This document shows, one piece after another, positions 1 to 7,234 of a stretch of DNA of 45,843 nucleotides (position 1 is its first letter; each line of letters starts with the position of its first letter). The stretch lies in the NCBI GenBank assembly GCA_947573485.1, contig CANPGB010000025.1, forward strand, positions 1-45,843. Direction: 5' to 3'. The stretch comes from an uncultured Porphyromonadaceae bacterium (lineage in GTDB: Bacteria > Bacteroidota > Bacteroidia > Bacteroidales > Muribaculaceae). The translations under genes were made by a program, and so were the position numbers. Under the pieces are notes generated by a model. The model was not told the origin of the DNA, ran no database searches, and was given only the letters and a program-made list of their open reading frames with translations.

Positions 1-50
1 GCATCTGACTGTTAATCAGAGGGTCGTTGGTTCGAGTCCATCTTGAAGCG
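1..50 (+). tRNA. tRNA-Asn(GTT), 3' part only
   Basis: The window opens inside this gene. Visible are the anticodon stem (4-8 with 16-20), a seven-base loop 9-15 with anticodon GTT at 11-13, a five-base variable loop, the T arm with TTCGAGT at 31-37, the 3' acceptor strand 43-49 and discriminator G50. CCA is not encoded, as is common in Bacteroidota. The T stem has one T:T mismatch (27:41). The D arm and 5' acceptor strand lie outside the window. Confidence 0.9.
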
Positions 51-61
51 CAAATCTCGTG

Positions 62-94
62 GAGCCGCATTGTAAAATGCGGCTCGCTTTTTTT
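62..94 (+). terminator. Rho-independent terminator after tRNA-Asn
   Basis: A perfect 10-bp stem (62-71 with 76-85, GAGCCGCATT / AATGCGGCTC) closes on a GTAA loop and is followed by a seven-T run at 88-94. It should end the tRNA-Asn transcript. The next gene's ATG lies only two bases past the T run. Confidence 0.85.
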
Positions 95-96
95 AT

Positions 97-495
97 ATGG
101 CAAAACAGGAATACATACAGAAAAACCGCGACTGGCTCGCCGCTAAGGCGCAGGAGCCCGGCGTCATGCCTCTCGATAAGGGCATATATTATCGTGTCAT
201 AAAGCGCGGCGACGCAAAGGCGCCCACCCCTAACCGAGGTAGTGTTGTCACCGTGCACTACACAGGCAAGACTATCAACGGCCGCACATTCGACAGCAGC
301 CGCAGCGGCGTCGCACCCGCTTTCAGGCTCCGTGAACTCATACCCGGCTGGATCATAGCACTGCAGCAGATGCACCCCGGCGACCGTTGGGAAGTATACA
401 TCCCCGCCGAGCAGGCATATGGCAAGTTGAGCCAGCCCGGAATACCGGGTGGCTCAACACTAATATTTGACATCGAACTGCTCGGAGCGGTCTAA
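97..495 (+). CDS. FKBP-type peptidyl-prolyl cis-trans isomerase
   Basis: A 132-aa single-domain FKBP, expected to catalyse cis-trans isomerisation of Xaa-Pro bonds during protein folding. There is no signal peptide, so it is probably cytoplasmic. The FKBP core covers about residues 30-130: VTVHYTGK and GRTFDSS, a PGW segment after the central strand, the AYG loop, and IPGGSTLIFDIELL at the end. The first 25 residues (MAKQEYIQKN...) form a charged helix that resembles the start of Bacteroidales homologues as I recall them, which supports the ATG at 97. That start has no room for a normal leader because it sits two bases behind a terminator T run. The stop overlaps the convergent transporter gene by four bases. 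Confidence 0.88.
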   Translation: MAKQEYIQKNRDWLAAKAQEPGVMPLDKGIYYRVIKRGDAKAPTPNRGSVVTVHYTGKTINGRTFDSSRSGVAPAFRLRELIPGWIIALQQMHPGDRWEVYIPAEQAYGKLSQPGIPGGSTLIFDIELLGAV

Positions 496-2195
496 CCCAC
501 GATAAACACCGTGAGCATGCCCCATATCACAAGCAGTATATTGCTCACGGCATAGGTTACCGTGTAACCCATGGCCGGCAGCGTGCTGCCAAGTGAGTCC
601 TGAACGGCGCCCAAGGCTGCCGTGCAAGTGCGCGTGCCCGCGCAGCAACCCAAGGTGAGGGCAGGGTGGAAGTGGAAAACCTTGTGCCCCAGCCAAAGGC
701 CGAAGAGCAGCGGCAACGTTGTGCCTATGGCGCCGACCACAAGCAGCATCCACCCCACATCGTGCAGCCCCGAGATGAACGAAGGGGCCGCATCTATGCC
801 AACAACGGCTATGAAAACGTTAAGGCCAAGGTGATTCATAAGCCAAAGGGCCGAGTCGGGAATCTGACCGAACGACGGACGCCGCGACCGAAGCCACCCG
901 AAGAAGAGGCCCGCTACAAGGGCGCCTCCGCTCGTGCCGAAGCTCACCGGAACGCCGCCTATGAATATCGACATCGCACCTAAGAAGCCGCCGATAAACA
1001 GCGCCAGACCAACAAACATAAGGTCGGTAGCAACCGTCGGCCGGTCAACTATACCCAGCTTCGCCGCGGCCTTGTGTATATTGCTGTCCTGACCGATGAT
1101 AACCACGCGGTCGCCGCGCTGCAGATGTGTGTCATAGGCTACCGGCAAATCCTTGCCCTTGCGCGTGATGCGACCCATGAGCACTCCGTGCATATAAGTT
1201 TTCTCATAAAGAGTGCGGATGCTCATATTCTCTATACGCTTGCGTCGGAGCATAACCGGCAGACGCGCCACAGGGTAGTTGAGCAACTCGCGGTCATGCA
1301 CCTCCTCGCCAACAAGCTTCGAGCACCCGAAGAGCCCCGAGCGGTTGCCGCACAACACAAGCACATCGCCGCGGCATATGGTGTAGCGCAGGTTCGCTGC
1401 CGTCATGCGGCCCCGCGACCGTACCCTGTCGACAAACACATGCGCGCCACGGCTCTTCAGATATTCCTCGGTCTCCCTAACCGTGCGCGGCTCCAGAAAG
1501 AACTCGCTCTCGGCACGGTAGGCGCGGTAAGCATTGCCGTTGGCGGCGTGGATATAGGCCGGGTCGCTTTCCCACACATTGCGGTCCATTTGCGCCTCAA
1601 GCGCCTGTGTATCCTTTTTCACCTTTTCAAGACCGCCAAGCAGCTTAGGCCCGAAATTTCCTAAGAGAATCACCGTGCCCAAAGTGCCGAAAATATACGT
1701 CACGGCATAGCACACAGGCATGATATTGGTCTCATGTTTCTTAGCAGCTTCGCTAAGCGGAAGATTGTTAATGGCATCACCGCCAACGCCAAGCAGCGCC
1801 GAGCAGGTCTGAGAGCCCGAGAAAAGCCCCACAGTCTCGCCTGCCGTATAGGAGAACAGATGCGCTAACAGAAGCGTAACCCCGAAGCAGCTCAGCGACA
1901 TAAGCACCGCAAACAGCACCTGCCGCAGACCCATGCCGCGCAGCGACTGGAAGAACTTCGGCCCCACACTGTAGCCTATCGAGAAGAGAAACATCATGAA
2001 GAACACCGTCTTCAGCTGGCTCGACATGGGTATGTTGAGCTGACCCACAAGCACTCCCACGAGGAGCACCGAGGTCACGCTGCCCAACGAGAAGCCCTTG
2101 ATTTTGAGGCGGCCCACAAAGAAGCCCACACCGACCGTCAGGAAGAGAGCCAGTGCAGGATATTCGCGGAGTAAATCGGTGAAATAGCTAAGCAT
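492..2195 (-). CDS. AspT/YidE-type membrane antiporter with two RCK_C domains
   Basis: A 567-aa inner-membrane protein of the aspartate:alanine exchanger (AAE/AspT) superfamily, which also holds E. coli YidE and YbjL. It has the family's duplicated layout: an N-terminal hydrophobic half (about residues 1-175, including FSIGYSVGPKFF and SGSQTCSALLGVGG), a soluble middle with two TrkA-C (RCK_C) modules (about 210-370, each ending in a strand such as RGDVLVLCG or RGDRVVIIG), then a second membrane half (about 385-567, with CCAGTRTCTAALGA echoing the first half). The substrate cannot be read from sequence. RCK_C modules in other transporters bind small ligands, including c-di-AMP in some Firmicutes, so ligand gating is possible here. 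The last four bases overlap the convergent FKBP gene. Confidence 0.85.
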   Translation of the reverse strand: MLSYFTDLLREYPALALFLTVGVGFFVGRLKIKGFSLGSVTSVLLVGVLVGQLNIPMSSQLKTVFFMMFLFSIGYSVGPKFFQSLRGMGLRQVLFAVLMSLSCFGVTLLLAHLFSYTAGETVGLFSGSQTCSALLGVGGDAINNLPLSEAAKKHETNIMPVCYAVTYIFGTLGTVILLGNFGPKLLGGLEKVKKDTQALEAQMDRNVWESDPAYIHAANGNAYRAYRAESEFFLEPRTVRETEEYLKSRGAHVFVDRVRSRGRMTAANLRYTICRGDVLVLCGNRSGLFGCSKLVGEEVHDRELLNYPVARLPVMLRRKRIENMSIRTLYEKTYMHGVLMGRITRKGKDLPVAYDTHLQRGDRVVIIGQDSNIHKAAAKLGIVDRPTVATDLMFVGLALFIGGFLGAMSIFIGGVPVSFGTSGGALVAGLFFGWLRSRRPSFGQIPDSALWLMNHLGLNVFIAVVGIDAAPSFISGLHDVGWMLLVVGAIGTTLPLLFGLWLGHKVFHFHPALTLGCCAGTRTCTAALGAVQDSLGSTLPAMGYTVTYAVSNILLVIWGMLTVFIVG

Positions 2196-2222
2196 AACGT
2201 TGGTGGATTGTTAGAGGGTGTT

Positions 2223-2453
2223 TCAATCGTCATCGTGGTGATGATGCCGGTGTTTCTTATCTTTCTTCGGCTTCTTATGGTGTTTCTTGGGCTTCTTGTA
2301 GCGGTGCCCGTGACCGTCGAAGTCATACTCATAGTCGTGGCTGATACCCGCATGCGTTCTGATTGTGCCGCACGAGCTGCACGCAAGCACTAAAAGAAGC
2401 GCACCCGCCAAGGCCGTCGTAATCCTGAATTTATATGGGAGCGTAAGTTTCAT
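2223..2453 (-). CDS. Small His/Lys-rich lipoprotein, function unknown
   Basis: A predicted 76-aa lipoprotein. The start at 2453 was chosen because it gives a clean signal peptide (MKLTLPYKFRITTALAG..., hydrophobic to LVLAC) with lipobox cysteine C25; an upstream in-frame ATG at 2504 would add 17 residues without signal character. The mature part is short and ends in a basic then histidine-rich tail (KKPKKHHKKPKKDKKHRHHHH followed in part by DDD), rich in residues that bind divalent metals. I recognise no named domain. It follows the AspT-type transporter on the same strand's upstream side with 27 bases between the two genes, so the pair may be transcribed together. Confidence 0.65.
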   Translation of the reverse strand: MKLTLPYKFRITTALAGALLLVLACSSCGTIRTHAGISHDYEYDFDGHGHRYKKPKKHHKKPKKDKKHRHHHHDDD

Positions 2454-2599
2454 AGGAAAGTTATTTTGATGTTTATATAAAATATGACGCCTGCAGCCGC
2501 GCAAGGGTTTTCGGCACTCTTTGCATTTAATCTTTATTAACGTTGACTTTTAGGCGGTTAATTAAAGTGAAATATGCCTGCCCGCTCCAAAAAATTTGG

Positions 2600-2607
2600 T
2601 AATTTTG
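2600..2607 (+). promoter_or_regulatory. Candidate -7 box (TAATTTTG) abutting the next start codon
   Basis: The octamer matches the Bacteroidota -7 consensus TAnnTTTG. It lies only five bases before the ATG at 2613, so the RNA would begin at or next to the start codon. No TTTG is seen about 20 bases upstream, which weakens the call. Confidence 0.4.
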
Positions 2608-2612
2608 CAAAT

Positions 2613-3098
2613 ATGACACTCACACCCCTTGTTATTATTGCAATAATACTCGCGGTAGCGGCTGCCGTGGCACTTTTTGTGCCTCGGTTCCCGGCTGTGC
2701 TCCCCGCTTTTGCGGCTCTTCTGTGCGCTCGTTTCGCAGGAGCCATATATGTTACCACAAGCGTTCTCATATTCTGGGCTGTTGCTGCAGCCTTGGTGCT
2801 CGGTCTGCGCTTCCTGCAGCCCGCGGCCCTCGTCAAGGCACCCCACGGCCAGGGCTACGTTGCCGCGGGAGCTGTCGCAGGAGCCCTCCTCGGCTATGTG
2901 TTCTCACCCTCGGCAGCCTCAATGATAATCTGCTCGGCACTCGCTGCTTTCTTCGGTGCCGTGGCATATATGCGCACGCCACGCAGCCCGCGCCTCTCTC
3001 CCGCTTCCGGCGCCTTCTTCTCGTACCTTGGTGCCAAAGCACTGCCCGCTGTAGTAACTGCTGTAATGGCCGCAATTTCCGTAATGGCTGTGTTATGA
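2613..3098 (+). CDS. Small multi-spanning membrane protein, function unknown
   Basis: A 161-aa very hydrophobic protein with about five predicted membrane segments: residues 4-25 (LVIIAIILAVAAAVALFV), 30-45, 50-68, 83-118 (GYVAAGAVAGALLGYVF and the following helix) and 140-161. The ATG at 2613 puts a hydrophobic segment directly at the N terminus; an upstream ATG at 2574 would add 13 residues and would place the -7-like box inside the coding region. The C terminus overlaps the next gene by ATGA (3095-3098), so translation is probably coupled. The Ala/Gly-rich helices recall small DUF456-like membrane proteins, but I do not see enough to assign that family. Confidence 0.65.
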   Translation: MTLTPLVIIAIILAVAAAVALFVPRFPAVLPAFAALLCARFAGAIYVTTSVLIFWAVAAALVLGLRFLQPAALVKAPHGQGYVAAGAVAGALLGYVFSPSAASMIICSALAAFFGAVAYMRTPRSPRLSPASGAFFSYLGAKALPAVVTAVMAAISVMAVL

Positions 3099-3841
3099 AA
3101 ATGAAAAAGATATTACGTCTCTGTATCCCCATAATTGCAGCGCTGGCAATTCCCGTGGCAACTTTTGCCAAGAGCAATGCCCGCACTGACCTCGGCAGGC
3201 CCGACCTCGAAGCAATAGCAAAGGCCAGCGTCGACGAGAACTCTCCCTTCTTCTACCCCACGCTCCGCAAAGCCTTCCTCGAAAACGACACCACAATGAC
3301 GGCTGAGCAATTCCAGTACTTCTACTACGGTACCATGTTCCAGGAAGACTACGACCCATACCGCGAAGCTCCCAACCAGGCCCTCCTCAACGAGCTCATA
3401 CCCATATACGCCAAGGAGAAACGTACACGTTCCGACCGCGAGAAAATGCTCGACTACGCACTCCAGGTTATCGACGACAACCCCGTCGACCTGCGCCAGC
3501 TCACTAACCGCATCTACGTCTACGAGCAGAACCGCAAATACGACCTCGCAAAAATCTGGCAGTACAAACTCAACCACCTCCTCCTCGTAATCGCTGCATC
3601 AGGCACAGGAGCCGATGCTGAGAACGCTTTCACCGTAGTATACCCGCAGCACGAATACGACTTCCTCAACCTCTCGGGCATGACGGCCTCAAGCCAGCAG
3701 TTCGAGCCACCGCACTACGACTATATCGAGATTGCCGACACCGGAAAAGAACCACGCGGCTACTTCTTCAATATAGCCGAAATACTCAGACAATACTTCC
3801 TTAAACACCCCTCGGAGCTCCAAAAAGCCGAAAACCATTAA
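3095..3841 (+). CDS. Exported DUF4919-like protein
   Basis: A 248-aa protein with a signal peptide (MKMKKILRLCIPIIAALAIPVATFA, cut near residue 25). The rest resembles the Bacteroidota family DUF4919: an early FQYFYYGTMFQ motif with DPY, a helical middle, an AFTVVYPQHEYDFL strand pair, and the closing FNIAEIL segment. The function of that family is not known; it is expected in the periplasm or at the cell surface. The start is fixed by the ATGA overlap with the upstream membrane-protein gene; a second Met two codons later is also possible. The same frame stays open far upstream, but that part lies inside the upstream gene and carries no signal peptide. The next gene follows after three bases. 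Confidence 0.75.
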   Translation: MKMKKILRLCIPIIAALAIPVATFAKSNARTDLGRPDLEAIAKASVDENSPFFYPTLRKAFLENDTTMTAEQFQYFYYGTMFQEDYDPYREAPNQALLNELIPIYAKEKRTRSDREKMLDYALQVIDDNPVDLRQLTNRIYVYEQNRKYDLAKIWQYKLNHLLLVIAASGTGADAENAFTVVYPQHEYDFLNLSGMTASSQQFEPPHYDYIEIADTGKEPRGYFFNIAEILRQYFLKHPSELQKAENH

Positions 3842-3844
3842 ACC

Positions 3845-4813
3845 ATGGAAAAAAGAGACTTCTTCGCTAAACTCCTTAAACGCGACTTTATAAAATGCGT
3901 TCTCCTGCGTAAACCCAAATTCTCGCAGGACGAGATTAACGCCCGCCTCGACGCCTGCTTTGAGGGAGTGGACCCCTACACCCGTATGAAAGGCGCCATT
4001 ACCGAAGTATTCGAGCGCCGGGCTTCGATCGAGCTCCTCACCGTTAACGGCCGCACCGTGCAGAAACTCCCCGACTGGCTCAATCCCGAACTCGCAGAGA
4101 TTATAGCCGACGACTTCACTAAGGAGATTCAGCAACTCTGTCCACCCCAGATATACGTCGACCGTATTATCGACCAGATAGAGCGCCTCGCTTGGTGCCA
4201 GGGCGTCGACGACATGGCCGTCAACATCACAAACTACACCTACCACCTCGCCAAGAAAGCCGCGCAGTACCGCAACATACCACTCATACCCTCCGACAAC
4301 TACTACCTACAGGCTAAATACCTCCTCGCACGTAGGCGTACACTCAGCGAGCGCGTACGCAAGACAAACGACCAGGATATCCTCGCTTTCCGCGGAGCCC
4401 TCCTCGACTACTGCACAAGCCTCTGCGAAACAATCCTTTACCGCCGACTCGCAAACCTCTACACCGAGATCGCCACCGACAGCCGCATAGCCGAGCTCGT
4501 AACACGCTTCTCAGCAGCTCACGCCGCTGCCGACAATATCCTCGCCTCTCTCAACCCCTCCGAAGGCGCCTCTGCTCCATGGCTCGAAGAATATGCCCGA
4601 CGCGTGCCCCTCGCATTCTTCGAAACCAACATCGAAGACGTCGACAGCGCAATGGTATTCCAGATTATGCTCCTCCAGGCAATCGCGCGCAACGAGCAAG
4701 CAATGCGCGACCGCGGCTATCTCACCCCCGACGGCAAAATGCGCCTCTTCACAGCTCCCGGCCGCGACGGCCTCCGCTGGGTCGACACCGACTTCGCCTT
4801 CATAATCGACTGA
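3845..4813 (+). CDS. Unrecognised 322-aa soluble protein
   Basis: I do not recognise this protein. It has no signal peptide and no membrane segment. It begins with a basic amphipathic helix (MEKRDFFAKLLKRDF) and looks largely helical, with conserved-looking aromatic stretches (YVDRIIDQIERLAW, NYTYHLAKKAAQY) and a terminal strand (LRWVDTDFAFIID). The codon pattern matches the two preceding genes and the three-base gap to the DUF4919-like gene points to one operon. The role may therefore be linked to that exported protein or the small membrane protein, but nothing in the sequence shows how. Confidence 0.7.
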   Translation: MEKRDFFAKLLKRDFIKCVLLRKPKFSQDEINARLDACFEGVDPYTRMKGAITEVFERRASIELLTVNGRTVQKLPDWLNPELAEIIADDFTKEIQQLCPPQIYVDRIIDQIERLAWCQGVDDMAVNITNYTYHLAKKAAQYRNIPLIPSDNYYLQAKYLLARRRTLSERVRKTNDQDILAFRGALLDYCTSLCETILYRRLANLYTEIATDSRIAELVTRFSAAHAAADNILASLNPSEGASAPWLEEYARRVPLAFFETNIEDVDSAMVFQIMLLQAIARNEQAMRDRGYLTPDGKMRLFTAPGRDGLRWVDTDFAFIID

Positions 4814-4836
4814 CACCCCACCACCCCATAGCCACA

Positions 4837-4917
4837 TAATTTGTCCGGGCACGGTGGCTTCAGCCACCGCATCGGTCCCTCACCGCTTTGCAGCCGTGCG
4901 AGGGCGGAAAGCCCGAG
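4837..4917 (+). repeat. Dispersed palindromic repeat, copy 1 (units B then A)
   Basis: Unit B centres on GGTGGCTTCAGCCACC (4853-4868), a 7-bp stem with a TC loop. Unit A is GCTTTG...GTGCGAGGGCGGAAAGCCCGAG (4885-4917), containing the small hairpin GGGC-GGAAA-GCCC. The same two units recur at 17907-18214 and 20421-20553, always on this strand. This copy lies between two convergent genes. Confidence 0.85.
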
Positions 4918-4950
4918 CCTCCGCAGCGTCTGCGCAGAAGCTATAAGCAA

Positions 4951-4985
4951 GCCGGGCAGCCCTCCTTTGCGGAAAGCTGCCCGGC
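4951..4985. terminator. Hairpin between convergent genes
   Basis: A 10-bp inverted repeat (GCCGGGCAGC at 4951-4960 with GCTGCCCGGC at 4976-4985) sits between the ends of the 3845-4813 and 5016-5873 genes. Neither side has a strong T run, so termination is only suggested by position and stem strength. Confidence 0.4.
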
Positions 4986-5015
4986 ATAATTCATTTAGTC
5001 CCTTATCGGGTGGCC

Positions 5016-5873
5016 TTAGTCAATTTTAATCACGAGATAGTTGCTCAGGCTCCAGAAAGCGGCGGGGTTGGTGATGCGGAGCACCTTGTGGCCGTTGCCT
5101 TCCGAAATCACATACGAGCCCGCGGGCTGGTTGGTGAGAATCTCGGCTTTGTCGGAGTTGAGGTCGAGAGTGGTGAGAGTGCGCTTGTCGCCTACGGTGA
5201 AGAATGCCTGGTCGAAGTCGCCCTTCATGATTTTGGTCTTGCGCAGGAAGCCGGTCTCGATAATGCGGTTCTCCTTGAGCTCGCTCTTGGTGCCTATGGC
5301 ATAGTAGCAGAGGTTGAGTTCATTGGCAAGCTGAGTGTTCTGCTGGTCGGTTGAGTCGCGCTCGGCAGTAACCTGGGTTACGGTGGTGTTGAGCGAGTCA
5401 ACCTGAGCGTCGAGGGTACCTATCTGAGCCTTGGCCTCATCGAGGTTGCCGCGCAGTGAGTTGATTTCCTGCGTCTGCTGGTCCATTTGGATGCGGAGCG
5501 AGGCAATGGTTTTCTGAAGCGAGGAGTTGGTTTGCGACGAGGTGGCGAGCTTCTTCTCAAGTTCCTCGAGTTTCTCGCGGCGCTCCTGCAGGGTCTTCTG
5601 GATAGCGGCTATGTCGGCGCGGATCTGCTCCTTCTGGCCCGGTGTTTCCTGACCGCCGTTAACGGCAAGGATATTCTCCAGATTCTTGATCTGCTCCATG
5701 CCCGACGAAATTTCGTTTACGAGATTCAGCAACTGGTCGCGGTCGGCGACGGCTGCTATAAGTTCGGCGCGCGATGCTTCGGCCTGCTGACGTGCCTGCT
5801 CTTCTTTCTCTTTGTTGGTGCAACTGCCTAAAAGGAGGGCTGCCGAGAGTCCTAAGATGATGAATTTTCTCAT
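5016..5873 (-). CDS. Coiled-coil lipoprotein, function unknown
   Basis: A 285-aa predicted lipoprotein with signal MRKFIILGLSAALLLGSC and lipid-bearing C18. Residues about 20-190 are strongly coiled coil, Gln/Glu/Lys-rich with leucine heptads (for example KLEELEKKL and SLRIQMDQQ). The C-terminal ~90 residues form a compact beta-rich domain that begins at LCYYAIGTKSELKE and ends NYLVIKID. This layout suggests a membrane-anchored rod carrying a globular head in the periplasm. I cannot name the head domain. It follows rsmI by 26 bases at the end of a long minus-strand gene run. Confidence 0.75.
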   Translation of the reverse strand: MRKFIILGLSAALLLGSCTNKEKEEQARQQAEASRAELIAAVADRDQLLNLVNEISSGMEQIKNLENILAVNGGQETPGQKEQIRADIAAIQKTLQERREKLEELEKKLATSSQTNSSLQKTIASLRIQMDQQTQEINSLRGNLDEAKAQIGTLDAQVDSLNTTVTQVTAERDSTDQQNTQLANELNLCYYAIGTKSELKENRIIETGFLRKTKIMKGDFDQAFFTVGDKRTLTTLDLNSDKAEILTNQPAGSYVISEGNGHKVLRITNPAAFWSLSNYLVIKID

Positions 5874-5899
5874 AACAAATAGTATTGAATGTTTTTACG

Positions 5900-6655
5900 T
5901 TAGTTGTTCCGGCAGTCGTCGTCGGGTTCGGGGCTGTCGTCGCGGTACTTGTTTTTATGGCGGCGCTCCTCGGGTTCCGGGCGGTCTTTGCCTGCAACTA
6001 TAATAACAATCTCACCCCGCGCCTGGTTCGCGGCATAATAATCGCGAAGCTCGCCTAAGGTTCCGCGGGCTGTGGTATCGTGCAGTTTGCTTATCTCGCG
6101 GCACACGGCGGCGTCGCGGTTTTCGCCACACGCCTCGGCAAGATTGGCAAGCGTACGGGCCACACGCAGAGGCGATTCATATATGATGAACGTCACCGGC
6201 AGCTCGGCGAGCATGGCAAGCCGTGTGGCTCGCCCTTTCTTCGGAGGAAGAAAGCCTTCAAAGAAAAAACGGTCGCAGGGCAGCCCTGAGTTGACGAGCG
6301 CGGGCACAAATGCCGTAGGCCCCGGCAGTGTCTCAACCCTGAGCCCGCGGCGGCGGCACTCACGCGAGAGCATGAATCCGGGGTCGGAGATGCCCGGCGT
6401 ACCCGCGTCCGAAACAAGCGCTATGTTCTCGCCCGCCTCTATGCGGTCGAGCAGCGGTGTCAGGTCGCGGTGCTCGTTATACTTGTGGTGGCTCGCCATG
6501 GGGGTGCCTATGCCGAAATGACGCATAAGAACCGCCGACGTGCGCGTATCCTCGGCAAGGATAAGCGATGCCTCCTTGAGTACCTCAACGGCGCGCGGCG
6601 ACATATCGCCTAAATTTCCCACCGGCGTGGGCACTATGTAAAGCGTTCCGGCCAT
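5900..6655 (-). CDS. rsmI: 16S rRNA (cytidine-1402 2'-O)-methyltransferase RsmI
   Basis: A 251-aa cytoplasmic SAM-dependent enzyme expected to methylate the 2'-O of C1402 in the 16S rRNA decoding centre. It belongs to the tetrapyrrole-methylase fold: GTLYIVPTPVGNLGD at residues 3-17, LAEDTRTS near 37-44, the SAM-binding SDAGTPGISDPG near 80-92, LPGPTAFVPAL, and FEGFLPPKKGR. The start at 6655 gives the standard family N terminus; a start at 6715 would add 20 unrelated residues that overlap the upstream gene. The last 25 residues are a highly charged Asp/Glu/Arg tail beyond the usual domain. Only one base separates it from the upstream acidic-protein gene. Confidence 0.93.
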   Translation of the reverse strand: MAGTLYIVPTPVGNLGDMSPRAVEVLKEASLILAEDTRTSAVLMRHFGIGTPMASHHKYNEHRDLTPLLDRIEAGENIALVSDAGTPGISDPGFMLSRECRRRGLRVETLPGPTAFVPALVNSGLPCDRFFFEGFLPPKKGRATRLAMLAELPVTFIIYESPLRVARTLANLAEACGENRDAAVCREISKLHDTTARGTLGELRDYYAANQARGEIVIIVAGKDRPEPEERRHKNKYRDDSPEPDDDCRNN

Positions 6656-6656
6656 A

Positions 6657-7211
6657 TCAGCAAGGCATATTGCGGCATACAATGCCAAGGAACTCGGCAA
6701 CGGCCGGATTCTCACGGTCGAGCATCATGTCGCTAAGAAGGTAGTCGGTGGCTTCGGCCGACGAGTCCATGCTCGCCAGCACGTCGAGTGTGTCGCTGAA
6801 CTCTGCCTCGTTACCCCCGAACACATCGCGGATAAAGCGGAATTTATCGTTGAGAGTGAAAGCCTTAAGCAGCGCCGTATTGTGGAAATCACCCTTGGCT
6901 GCACCGCGCTCTATGGCCTCGGTGGCGGCGTCGGTCTCATCGTCAACCTCTTCTTCAACTGCCTCCTGGTCTTTAACCTCGGTGTGCTGTGCCTCGGCGG
7001 CAAGAGCCGTGCCCGTACTTTCAACGGCCTCGGCGGTTGCTTCGGAGGCAGCCTCGCCCGGCTCGGCGAGGAGCTCGTTGAAGAGCGATTGATATTCGGC
7101 GAATTTCTCAGCGAGGAGCGATTTCGCATCGAGGCTGCCGCGCTCGAGAAGCACCTTCAGGAGCCCTTCGATTTCTACATTGCGGCGTATGAGTTCTTTT
7201 ATATCAGCCAT
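6657..7211 (-). CDS. Acidic two-part protein, function unknown
   Basis: A 184-aa soluble protein. Residues 1-50 form a predicted amphipathic helix region (MADIKELIRRNVEIEGLL). Residues 50-105 are a low-complexity Ala/Glu/Asp stretch (for example VEEEVDDETDAATEA). Residues 107-180 form a compact helical domain (FTLNDKFRFIRDVFGG, then LDVLASM and DYLLSDMML). The C-terminal domain resembles a conserved Bacteroidota protein of unknown role, from memory only. It is one base upstream of rsmI and 23 bases downstream of dacB, so it is probably co-transcribed with both. Confidence 0.75.
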   Translation of the reverse strand: MADIKELIRRNVEIEGLLKVLLERGSLDAKSLLAEKFAEYQSLFNELLAEPGEAASEATAEAVESTGTALAAEAQHTEVKDQEAVEEEVDDETDAATEAIERGAAKGDFHNTALLKAFTLNDKFRFIRDVFGGNEAEFSDTLDVLASMDSSAEATDYLLSDMMLDRENPAVAEFLGIVCRNMPC

Positions 7212-7234
7212 GGTCTTGGAGTGTTTTTATCGTA

